From NCBI RefSeq assembly GCF_020520425.1, contig NC_079488.1, positions 90,501,285 through 90,565,284 of the forward strand: a stretch of 64,000 nt of DNA, given 5' to 3'. The notes beneath the pieces are model-generated. The model was not told the origin of the DNA. It made no database searches and was given only the letters and a program-made list of their open reading frames with translations. The DNA is from Spinacia oleracea (lineage: Eukaryota > Streptophyta > Magnoliopsida > Caryophyllales > Amaranthaceae). Position numbers and translations under genes: made by a program. Below, in pieces: positions 20,473-30,800 of this stretch; position 1 is the stretch's first letter, and each line of letters begins with the position of its first letter.

Positions 20473-23070
20473 AAAGTAATTATTCCAATAAATAAATAAA
20501 TGTTCATTTCCAAAATAGTAAATGTTCATTTTTATACCACTATATTAATGTTTATTTAAACAACACAAAACGATGTCGTTTTGGATGGGGTACAGCCAGC
20601 TCTGGCTGTACACGGGTACATCCAAAAATTTACGGGGGGTGCAGTAGGGGAGTTAGGCTCCGGATTGGGCTCTGGATTGGGCTGTTCAGCACGGGCCACT
20701 GCATCAATATTGTGCATGTGATGAATGGGTAATGGGTTATATTCCATTATTTCATTTAAATCCAAGAAATTATAGCAATGAGGAGTTGGAGTGTGGATTT
20801 TAGCAAATATAAAACTAATTCATCAAAGATAACATGTCTAGCCACAAATATTTTTCGGCTTGAAATGTCATAGCACTTGTATCCTCTATGATCGGGGGGT
20901 AACCAAGGAAAACACAGGGGGTGGACCGTGGTTGTAACTTATTGATCGTAGAGGATGGGGATAGAGGGAAGCAAAGATACCCAAAAACCTTGAGATGCGA
21001 GTAAGTGGGGTCTTTTTGGTAGAGAATTTGAGTTGGTGAACGAGAATGTAACACCTTGGTGGGGGGAATGTTCAAGAGATAAGTGGCCATAGCTAGAGCG
21101 TGGTGCCAAAAAGATGGAGGCATCGAAGCATGGGCAAGTAAGGTGCGGATGATGTTGTTTATGGAACGAATATGACGTTCGCTTTTCCATTTTGAGGATA
21201 TGTGTCTGGACAAGAGAAGCGGAATTGCATACCATTTGATTTTGCAAACATTTGAAGTGGTCCATTATCAAATTCTTTACCATTGTCACATTGAAAGTTC
21301 TTAATGGGCCTTTCAAATTGAGTTTTTACAAAAGAATGGAATGTAGTGAATAGTGAAAAGACTTGTGATTTTTTAGATATGGGAAAGGTCCATAGAAATT
21401 TGCTAAAATCATCAAGAAATAATACATAGTAACGATGACCGTTAGAGCTTGCTAAAGGCGATGTCCACAAATCACTATGTATAATATCAAAAAGAAAAGC
21501 AGTAAACGTTTTCAAATCATAAAAAAGTAATTTTATATGTTTCCCCAAAGGACAAGAAGAGCAAAAAGATTGCTTGGCATTATTACATTGAGTGAAATTT
21601 TCTAAACGAAGAGAATCTAAAACACGAGTCCCCGGGTGCCCTAGACGATTGTGCCAAAGATCAGAAGTCACGGCATTGAAAGCCGAGTGAGATTTTGAAG
21701 TATTTTCCCAAATTTTGGAGAGAGGGTATAAGTATCTAGTGCTATCACATCTCATTAGGTGGTTCCCCGTCCGCAAATCCTTCACACAAAAACCAAATGG
21801 GTAAAACTCGACAGAAACCAAATTACCAGTGGTAAACTTTCGGACCAAAATAAGGTTTTTAATGAGTTTGGGTGCATGTAAGACTTTGGTTAGGGTTAAG
21901 GGAGGATGTGGTGGGGGGAATTTAGCATTTCCGTAACCATGAATTGGAATTACATGCCCATTACCAACAACAATGTGATGATTATTATTGCTCGAATTAA
22001 AATAAGAAGAGAGAGTACCTTGATCCGAGGTCATATGAGATGTTGCACCGGTATCCATGTACCAATTTCCAATTGGTGGAGTGAGAGCAAAAGTGTGCAT
22101 AACCGCTTCAATATCGGTTGGTGTGTAACCGTATGTTGGATTCATACCAGAAATTGCATAAGCTTGTTGTGTTGGGCGAGAGCCCAAAATGCCAGGCCCA
22201 TGAGAAGGCCTTGGCGGAGGTTGCATTTGGGCTACAGGGTATGGACATGGGGGGGCCACCCATTGTTGCCCATAAGGAGGATACACATACAGAACATAAA
22301 CTGGCCGTGGCTGCCATGTCTGGCCAGCATCGCTGCCGGTTGGCTGTGTGCCACCACCACCTCCACCACGGTGGTTCCCGTGGTTGGAGTTGTTATTGCC
22401 CTTCCCATAATTTTTCTTTTTGTTTTTATTGTTGTTGTGATGCCTTACATTTGATGAATTATAAAAAATATTTTGATTATGGGATGAATTGTTACCAGTA
22501 GTGTCAGAGCCTCTTGCCGTAGACACCATTGCAGTAGCACCACCGTCTTCCTTAGCTGCCCTACCTTTCATGGTTCGTTCGGCTAGTTTAATACGAGAAC
22601 GAGCCCTTTCAAAAGGAGGAATGGGGTCTTGATTTTGAATATAATCCACTATACCGGAGTATGCCTCTTGTAGTCCCGCAACGAGCCGTAAGACCAGACG
22701 GCTGTTTGAGATCGGTGCATCCACGTTCGCAAGCCGACCGGCCAATGACTTGACATGGGTGCAATAAGCTTCTGCGGTAGAAAAATTAGCAAGAGAGACT
22801 TGTGCTAATTCTTCCTCGAGTTGAGTGGCTCGTGAACCTTTGTTGTCCTGAAAGACGGTCTCCAACCGTTTCCATGCTTGTGCGGCCGTGTCGTCCTTGA
22901 CCAATATAGATAGAAGAAGATCAGGAGAAATGGTGCCGTATATCCATTGCAACACAGCGGCATCCAGACGATCGTAGAGATCAGTATCCGCTTCCCGGAG
23001 TGCATCCACCTTACCCTTGGTCGCAGTTTCGGTAGGTGGAATTATGTGGTGAAGCAAATTGTGCACCCGG

Positions 23071-25978
23071 TGTAATACCTCGTATTTTTATAACATTTAT
23101 AAATATATTTTATTATATTTATAAAGCATTTTACGATTTATTAGCATTTAAATAATATTTAAATGTATTTAATGTATTTTAATTAATTAGAATATTTATT
23201 ATTTTAATTAATTACGAAACAAATTTAATTCTTGAGTCGGGAAATTAAATGAGTTGCAAATGATTTTTAAAGCTTCGGGTTTTAAATAAAAAGTCCAATT
23301 CGTTTTATTAAACGAGCCCAATCCAAACAGTTCAATTTAAATCCTAAACTAGCCCAATTCATTTAATTCCTAAGCCCAACTCAAATATCCTAAGCCTAGC
23401 CCATCAAGGGATTAGGGAGCCTATAAATAGGACTCCCCATCATTAAATAAACCCCTAAAATTTCATAAAGCCCCTTTTTGATTTCTTGCCCAACACTCCC
23501 CTCTCTCTCTCCTCTTTGGTTCGGTCCGCCCGCACGCACAGCACGAGCACGGTCGTGCCTCGTGTGCTGCTCGCCCCTCCCTCTTGCTCGAACCCAGCCA
23601 GCGCGCCCTCGCGCTGCTGCTGTGCTGCTGTTGTTGTTGTTGTGTGCGTTGCTCGCGCCAGCCACACCCACACTCCCTCTCTCGCCCTCGCGCGCCAGCA
23701 CCCACACTCGCCTTCTCTCGCTCTCTCCTCGCGCACAGCGCGCGCCTGCAGCCCTCGCGCCCAGCCCCTGCGCGCAGCCCTTGCTCGTTGCCCCTCTCGC
23801 CTGCGCGCGCGCACACACGACGTGTGTGTTGTTTGTGTTCGTAATTCAATTCCTTTTTCGCCCAATCACCCTAATTCGTGATTGTTCCGTGCTATAGGCC
23901 GGATTTATATAATTCTCTTCTTCCTTACCTATTCTATTTAACTTCCGTATTTTAAATTATTATATTAATATTGTTTTGAGTAATTAAAATGCTGGGAACC
24001 GGTTATGAATACCGTGGTTTGGGGATTTGTGTGTTGTGATTCATTAGGTTTGTTTTAATTATTAAAGGATGAATTTTCAGATTTGTTTATTTAATAAAGC
24101 ATGGATTTTTATGATATTAAACTAGTGTTATTGGGATTTTCAAGTTAGGGTTTTAACCTAGACCTAATGAGTCAATTGATTAGCATAATTAGGTGATGAT
24201 TTTAATTATGATAATCAATTATATTTTCAGATTTGAATAAAGGTTTAAAGTGTTGATTTTTATTGATTTTAAATGCGGAAAAAGTATGTTTTTGTACTAG
24301 GGATTGATTTTGCAAATTGAGACGACTTTATTATTGAAAAACGATTGAATTCTAAAGTCTAAAGGAAGTTTTAATTCTTATAAAGTTGCTGGAAATTTAA
24401 TGAACATGGAAATAATTTAAGTTTCATTATTTTGATGATAGGAGGTGATTTCTAGTTGAGTGCTCGTTATTGCAAAGTGGCCCCTACGCTTAGGTATTCA
24501 AGGTACGTACAAGTCTAGGGATATCACACCTTTTTGTCAATGACATTACATGATTGTTGATGATGTGAATTACATTATGTGGAATCATGTTTATTTTGAT
24601 GAACGAGCATGTGATTTGTGATGTTGAATTTGTTGGATTAATTGTTGAACAAGCATGTTGAAATTATTATGAGTATGGATTTCATTGTCAATCATGTTGT
24701 TCAATATTTATGCATGTATGGTTCAATTCACATGCAAGGGATGGATTATTTATTTGTATGCTATTGTACGGGATGTCTAGCATACTTTGAGCCATTTATC
24801 TGTACCTCGTCGTACTATTTATTTTACCACATGTGAAAGGTTAGCTCACGTAAGCCACCGCACATGTAGGGTTCAGTTGGGAATATTATGTATGAAATGA
24901 ATTAGGATTTGTCGTGCAAGGGCACAACCCTCATGTTAATGTGCATGATGTGGAGTCTCACTTTGGTGAGGAGGAACATGGTAGTAATATCACAAGTGTC
25001 TTGTTTGGTTGATCACAAGTCTTAAAGCATTAAAATAAGATTGTTTTGGTTGTCGTTTATTAATTGTATGTGTGTACATTGTCGAGTCTTGAGTTCGCCT
25101 TGAATAAAATATTAATAAATGTAAAGTGCAACCCGAACAAGCTTCAAAACTCTTGGAACGTATATACCTTGAGTATGAACAATGGGGGGAGTCTTGCCGG
25201 AAAGCTCGTACTCCTACTAATGATACAAGACGTTGTTTCATTTATATTATGCGCAGGAATTCCGTCGGTATGGCCCGACACTCGGTATGGCCCGATTTTT
25301 ATTATTATTATTATATTTGGTGTATGGTTGGCTCCCATCACCTTTTTCCCTTTGTGGATTATTCTTTTGGCCCGTTCGAAGCTTATTCTAATTAAATTGT
25401 GAATCAAGAGTCGAGTCACGAGTCGAGTCTTGTATTCATGATTGGTTGTTAATTATTATATGGCTTTTGGCATGTTGATTAGTACTTAGTGAGTGATGGA
25501 TGTATTAGTTTTGTTTCACTCTATTCTTGTAAGTACTCAGCTTTTGCTGACTACGTGCTTTGTGTGTTACTGGTCATGGCCTTTGCCTTAATGACCCTAT
25601 GATGATCCATCATTTGCACTTGCATTGTTGGGGAGTAGATTAATATAGCAGGTTGGTAGATCAAGTACGATCGAAATCATGTGGCTTGAGATGATTGAGA
25701 GAGTTGCATGTTTTCGTTCTTTGAAACTATTTTATTTAATATTTTAATTATGTTTGAATTATTTATACTTTGGGTTTTGGGCCATTATGGTTCCAAATTG
25801 TAGGAGGCCTCGATATTTCATTTATTATGTTTTTTAAAAGTTCGTTGACATTTAATTCCGCTGCGTAATTCTGGTAATAGCCTTAGCCGTTATCACGGTG
25901 GCGGTAATACTCTAGTAATTCCTTTATTTTAAGTTGGAAAATGGTTTTATAAAAGCAAGGAATTATTAGGGTGTTACA
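23071..25978 (+). mobile_element. 2.9-kb solo LTR, Ty3/gypsy chromovirus type
   Basis: Starts TGTAATACC and ends GGTGTTACA (inverted TG..CA termini), flanked by the 5-base duplication CCCGG (23066-23070, 25979-25983). There is no internal coding region, so the full element was removed by LTR recombination. A TATA box (TATAAATA, 23422) marks the promoter and gives the orientation. Just downstream is a GC-rich, CT-rich block (about 23500-23830). The 3' part reads TTCCGCTGCGTAATTC, then GGTGGCGGTAATACTC, then TTATTAGGGTGTTACA; from memory this resembles LTR ends of Tekay/Del-type chromoviruses. Overlapping Ala/Arg-rich reading frames in the GC block are chance. Confidence 0.9.
23422..23429 (+). 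promoter_or_regulatory. TATA box of the solo LTR
   Basis: TATAAATA in the context CCTATAAATAGGACT. It is the expected start of the R region, and the GC-rich block begins about 80 bases later. Confidence 0.7.
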
Positions 25979-26193
25979 CCCGGGCTTGAACCTTGAATAG
26001 AGCAGACCATGAATGATAAAGATCGGTTTCATTGTCCAAAGTAATGGTGATGAGGGATTTGACGTTGGTGATGGAGAGTGCATAATGAAATTTGGACGAA
26101 GAGTCAGACATGGTTGCAAATAGTACGTAGGTTCAAAGAGGAAGATGAAGAGAAGAGGTAGAAGAACGACTATTAGGGTTGGAGATTACCTAG

Positions 26194-26203
26194 TCTGATA
26201 CCA
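26194..26203 (-). other. primer-binding site of the copia element
   Basis: The minus strand reads TGGTATCAGA, complementary to the 3' end of initiator methionine tRNA, directly after the LTR end ...TTTGACA. This is the classic Ty1/copia priming site. Confidence 0.85.
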
Positions 26204-26261
26204 TGTCAAAGGACCAACTCAACCATCAACTTAAGCTTTTGGTTGAGTTGGTCCTTTGACA
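26204..26261 (-). repeat. 58-base LTR-like stem-loop at the copia 5' end
   Basis: On the minus strand it runs from TGTCAAAGGACCAACTC to GAGTTGGTCCTTTGACA. The outer 22 bases of each side pair perfectly around a 14-base loop. Copia LTRs of similar start are usually several hundred bases with a TATA box, so this copy has either lost its middle or belongs to an unusually short LTR type. The missing 3' LTR prevents a direct comparison. Confidence 0.6.
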
Positions 26262-26271
26262 CAACCCATAG

Positions 26272-26460
26272 TTTTTTGGTTCTACTACGAGGGGTTCCCA
26301 CAGCATTCGGCGAGTGGGCTAATCTCCCGCGGGAGTTTGCATGTGTACCTCGATGGGCAGCATCCCTCCCAATTGAGATTTTTTCCATTCCCAAGGCTCG
26401 AACCCGAGACCTTGGTTAAGGAGCAAGAGACCCTTAACCACTCATGTCAATCTCAATTGG
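26272..26460 (-). mobile_element. tRNA-derived SINE with 17-bp target duplication
   Basis: A perfect direct repeat TTTGACACAACCCATAG flanks it (26255-26271, 26461-26477). Read on the minus strand it has an A-box-like GAGTGGTTAAGGGTC and a B box GGGTTCGAGCC about 45 bases later, the spacing of an RNA polymerase III promoter, and ends in a short A tail (CCAAAAAA). The target duplication includes seven bases of the copia LTR end and ten of its flank, so the SINE landed across the copia border after the copia insertion. Confidence 0.88.
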
Positions 26461-26699
26461 TTTGACACAACCCATAGTGATTGTACTTATAAACAACATA
26501 TTAAGTTTTCCAATCACAATAAACTAGCAGATATCGCCAATTATAAAGGAAGCATATGGAAAATGGAAATCAACTTGTCTATCAAATCATCCAAATTAAT
26601 GTAGCAGTTCTTAACTGCCAAAAAAAAAGTAGCAATTCTGACATAACACCCAAATGCTAAATCATCAAATTTAACAACTTTTTGCAGATATTATTTGAG

Positions 26700-27113
26700 G
26701 GTTTATAGGAAATTATGGTACAAATTAGTAATTCGAAACCATACATTCGAAATAACTAACCTGATGTTGCAGGCTATGAAGACATTATCGATCGACTTCG
26801 AAAAAAGACCCATCTTATAGATAAAAGGATCATTAGCGATCAACTTGGTAATAAGACCCATCTTATTGATAAAGCAACGATGGTTTCTCATGGATCTTCG
26901 GTTAGGGTTTGGTGCTAATAACGTGTTATGAAATAAAGAGAAATAGAGGAGAAATAGGGAGAAACAACTGTGTGTATTATTTCATGAACAATTAAGTATA
27001 TATAACATATAATATGGTTTACTTGGAGAACAATAAACTCTAAGATTTTGAATATTCTGGAAAGATACTAGGGGTATAATGGGCATTCGCATAATATTTC
27101 ATAATAAATAACA
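26700..27113 (-). mobile_element. second copia remnant: LTR and leader
   Basis: 26924-27113 starts TGTTATGAAATAAAG and ends TTTCATAATAAATAACA on the plus strand, a TG..CA pair with inverted ends, about 190 bp. To its left on the minus strand follows CACGTTATTAGCACCAAACC, a priming-site-like sequence known next to some copia LTRs, and then a short coding-like leader (ATG at 26891). The rest of the element is absent. Confidence 0.55.
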
Positions 27114-27179
27114 TTAATTTTACCTGTAAATCGTTTAATATTAACAACCGTAGATTTTTATGGACATCTTAATTCTGAA

Positions 27180-27300
27180 AAAATCAAATTCATTTAGATA
27201 GATCAGTTCAGATCAGATTGGTTTAGATTATATCTGATCAAATCAAATATAATCAGAAAAATAAGTCATATCAAATCAGTAGAAATAAGGTACAAAAGGT
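27180..27300. repeat. GATCAGA-rich repeat
   Basis: Runs of AGATCAG, TCAGATCAGATT and ATATCTGATCAAATCA. A related stretch is at about 52680-52830, upstream of the second ABCA gene; both are preceded by AACAAYAGTAGATT-like text and followed by AATAAGGTRAATTAAACGGG-like text (here near 27615). Confidence 0.6.
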
Positions 27301-27339
27301 CTTGTGCGCACAAGGTGTACAATAAATTTATTGTACACC
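27301..27339. repeat. two adjoining perfect palindromes
   Basis: CTTGTGCGCACAAG (27301-27314) is followed at once by a 26-base palindrome (27314-27339, half-site GGTGTACAATAAA). A degenerate partner (TGTACAATATTTATTGTACA) lies at about 27575, so the pair may be the two ends of a short foldback element lying about 250 bases upstream of the PDI start codon. Confidence 0.75.
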
Positions 27340-27853
27340 AAGATAACTTTTCTCATTTTTTTGTAACTTTACCTAGTTTTGATTAACTTTTATATTAGTA
27401 AAAAATATTTGATAGATAAATATTTTAAAGGGTTAAATGATTAATTTTATACATTATTAGTGATTTTGAAGAAATAAGTTTTATTAAAATGAAAAAAAAA
27501 ATCATTTAAAAATAGATAATTTTTACATATATAAACTTAACTTTTAAGCATTTTGAGTTAACTTTTACTCCGATGTACAATATTTATTGTACAACAAATA
27601 AGAATTTGTGAATAAGGTAAATTAAACGGGACTCGGGAAATATTTCTTAACCAACGTCACTAGCCCTATTTAGCATTTGCCAAAACTAAAAAAAAAAATT
27701 AAATCTGATTTGATTTACAGTATCACTCTTAACTTCTTAAGCCCTATTACAACAACACTCACTCCAAGAAAGTTTCAGATCTCACTTCACTTCACTTTTC
27801 TTCCACCATTTCCTCCTTCACATTTCCCAACCTCGGATCACGCGTTTTCCACA

Positions 27854-30800
27854 ATGCCGAGTCGACTCGTTCTCACCCTCCTCCTCTCCTCCCTCCTCCT
27901 CCTTTCTCTCTCCTCCCCCTCTCTCTCCACCATCGACACCGTCGCCGATGATGATCTCGATGAAGACCTCAGCTTCCTTGAAGAAGATGACAACACCGGT
28001 GATGCCGATGTCACGTCCCCGCACAAACACGACGAGTCAGAAGAGGCAGATGAATTTGACGACGAAAACTTCGGCGATTTTGATGAGTCGCAATTCGGCG
28101 GCGATGATGAAGAATCGGAGGAGTACGCGGTCCCTCAAGTAGACGAAAAAGACGTCGTCGTTTTGAAGGAGAGGAATTTTACGGATGTGGTTGAAGGCAA
28201 CAAGTATGTGTTGGTGGAATTCTACGCGCCTTGGTGTGGACATTGTCAATCACTCGCGCCGGAGTATGCCGCCGCGGCTACTCAGCTTAAATCGGATGGC
28301 GTCGATGTAGTACTTGCGAAGGTTGATGCGACTGAAGAGAATGAGCTTGCTCATCAGTTTGACGTTCAGGGTTTTCCTACTGTTTATTTCTTTGTTGATG
28401 GCGAACATAAGGTCTATAATGGCCAACGTACCAAGTAAGATTATTTGTTGGTTTATTTATTCAATTGATTATTCAATTTTTTTTAATTGAATTTAAATAT
28501 TTAATCTGGTTTTTGTTTGATTTTATTTTGGTTTTAGGAATGTTAGTTTTCAGTTTAATTTTAAGGTGATTGATTAATGATTTGGGGGTTTTTGATTCGT
28601 GCTATTATTCAATTTTAGTAATTCAGTTTCCTGTTTTGTGATTCGGGAAGATTCTTATTTCATTTCATTAATTAATAAATTTGGCTTGATTTTTTTTTAC
28701 TTTACATGGTACGGACTACGGAGTACTTGATTCCCATTTTGTGAATTAAGAAATTTGTTTAGATGTTATGAATAATTGATCAAGTGAATGGAACTGGCCC
28801 TCTCCTGATTATGTTAGAATACTGAGTACAGTGAGTACTTAATAAATTCGTAAAAGTGGATTGATTATTGATTAGTTGAAATTTGTACCATATATATTTG
28901 GTGAGTCGTGGGTTTATGATTGGAGGAGTTTATTGCCTTGTTTGATTTGGCATTTCCGCATTTTTTGGAAATGCTTTCAATTTTAATGTATGAGCTTGGG
29001 ATGGAAGTATGAGGATTCTTTGATTTGAATGAGGAAAGTTAATAATGAAAATAAATCTGGGATCATTTATCATGCATTTTTTCTTTTGGGGTGGGGGTGG
29101 CCGGGTTGGGGATGGTAATAGCTTTTGTTGTCTTAACTCAAGAGCCTCCTGAACTGCTACAGTTTTGTCGAGTTTCATCTTCTATATCATATTTCCTGAG
29201 TGTTCGATTGTTGTTCTTCCTTTTTATTGACAAAAACACACTGCATCAGTTAATTAGGTAAATTTGATGTTGAAATTATTGGATTTGGACTTACTATTGT
29301 TGTTTATATTTTGTCAGGGAAGCTATTGTGACATGGATTAAAAAGAAGACAGGGCCTAGTGTATACAACATTACAACAACAGAGGAAGCAGAGAAGGTTC
29401 TAACTTCCAATGAAAAAGTTGTTCTGGCATATGTGAAATCTTTGACGGTAATCCCATTTCCTTTGCGTTATCAAGTGATTATTTGATAGCTTTATGCAGT
29501 TGAGATACTGACATATGGGTTTTACAGTTTGTGACTTTGTGTAGTGTGTGACATAATAATATTTGTCGTATACTTGTATGGTTTGATAGGTTTATGGCCA
29601 TTTGCTTTTCACATCTCGGTTTTAAATGTCTCTTTGGTAGCATGTTCATTTGTTGTTGGCAATTGGACATTGTTAGTCTGAAGCAATTCGTGTAGCATAC
29701 ATTGGGTTTCATTCTCTTCGGTCATCAAATAAGTTGGTTTGTCATGGACTCAGTTTGTTCATTTCATAATTGACCTCCTGCACCAGTGTTTAATTTATTT
29801 TTACTTATCTTTTATCTGTTAATTTAGTAACATGATGGGATATACGACAGTTACATAGTTTGGAATCAAAATGATGGACTTTAAACCAATTGGTCAATGG
29901 CCAGTTGGCCACTGATGGGAAACATTTACTAGTTATATTGGCCAATGGCCACTGAAGGGGAAACATTTACTTGAACTTGACGTTATGCCACCTGGAGTAG
30001 GATAGGAACTCCTGATGCCCCTTTTGCAATGGGATATTTCTTTCAGGTGTTGCAGGCTATGCCAAAATATTTCCCATCATTCATGTGAGTATACTATTAT
30101 AGCATTCAAGCATGTTTAAGCCAAGTTGATTTTCCATATCCCGGCTATGTTAGCTTTGGTAAACCTTGTACAACTTTAACTTATTTCCCTTTAAAACTAG
30201 TTGGCATTGGATTTGTATCAGACCCAAAACAAGAATCTTTAAGCATGTATTGCTTGATGTTGTGCTGTTGTACTGTTGTCCTCCATTTGTAGTATCACCG
30301 GACTTGGGTACTATGTCGGACACATACCAGACTTAGCTAAATTGTGAATATTTTCCATGAATTTAGGCCAAAATGAAGTGTCGGGGTGTCTGTACCCATG
30401 CCCGAGTGTCAAGGATCTGACACCAGTACTTAGGGTAAAATGATGAGTCTGAGTATCATAGGTAAAAACTATAAAGGTTGTGCAGTTGAGGGTTTCATAT
30501 CAAGCTGCTGCCTAATAGCCTAGGCTGTCTCATGGTTAGATATTTAAGAAGGCTCATGTAGCCCTATGATCTGGATATGGTGGATATGTCTAACTAGCCA
30601 TTATAATAAAACTTGTGTTTGAAATTCCTATAATAAAGGAAAACAGAAACTGTGGGCTGCTTTTTCTTCTCAGGTTAGTAGCTGCAATCTAATACAGTTG
30701 GCTTATTTAGTTGAAGTTTGTGAATATCCTAGCTGGATATGTACTCTTTAACTTGTGTCTTAACCCTGATTTTTTTTGTTAACGGTTGAGTTTTTAGACT

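Larger units (their letters stand above)
16963..20634. mobile_element. Mutator-like non-autonomous element inserted in copia
   Basis: Flanked by a perfect 10-base direct repeat GGGGGTGCAG (16953-16962 and 20635-20644), in the 9-11 base range of Mutator-like elements. The copia frame reads NSPTAPP on one side and continues SPPKP on the other. The two ends are imperfectly inverted over about 46 bases: TAATGGCTATACCAGGGTAT on the left against TTTTGGATGTACCCGTGTAC for the right end read inward. Each end also folds on itself (GGCTATACC..GGTATAGCC and TACAGCCAGC..CTGGCTGTA). No transposase is present. It contains a gene-like promoter and exon at 17000-17272, TGTTCAT-rich sequence and a nested element at 19078-20472. 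Confidence 0.75.
20645..26111 (-). pseudogene. copia gag-protease-integrase, split by a solo LTR
   Basis: Gag starts at 26111 ([10 protein letters not shown]), is interrupted after codon VQAR by the LTR at 23071-25978, and resumes at 23065 (VHNLLHH). Gag has a UBN2-like domain but a Gly/Asn-rich tail (NHRGGGGGGTQ) with no CCHC zinc knuckle. Protease has WYMDTGATSHM. Pre-integrase/integrase has HNRLGHP..CSSCPLGK, DLWTSPL, FLDDFSKFLW and CDNGKEFDN. The frame shifts near 21170 into a second stretch (about 21213-20815, FWHHALAMATYLLN, FGYLCFP) and ends in a Pro/Asn-rich linker at the Mutator-like insertion. Inactive. Confidence 0.9.
16037..26261 (-). mobile_element. Ty1/copia element, 3'-truncated and carrying internal insertions
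   Basis: Reading leftward: short LTR (26261-26204), primer-binding site TGGTATCAGA (26203-26194), gag start at 26111, protease WYMDTGATSH, integrase with HHCC and the catalytic DDE region, then reverse transcriptase ending abruptly at the catalytic loop near 16037. RNase H and the 3' LTR are missing. Two later insertions split it, each leaving a target duplication: the element at 16963-20634 and the solo LTR at 23071-25978. Removing each insert together with one copy of its duplication restores reading continuity locally, which proves the order of events. Confidence 0.92.

Noticed and set aside
16963-20634. Helitron, because both ends can fold into hairpins
   Set aside because: A 10-base target duplication is present, and Helitrons make none; TC..CTRR ends are absent.
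21906-22501. Open frames of 127 and 182 codons on the plus strand
   Set aside because: They lie opposite the copia gag/protease coding strand and show no family features.
23396-23897. Several long Ala/Arg- and Pro/Leu-rich open frames on both strands
   Set aside because: They overlap each other in many phases within the GC-rich block of the solo LTR. Low stop density comes from base composition; no domain is present.
27677-27853. Upstream in-frame ATG of the PDI gene
   Set aside because: It would put 59 lysine- and phenylalanine-rich residues before a perfect signal peptide; the region reads as 5' UTR.
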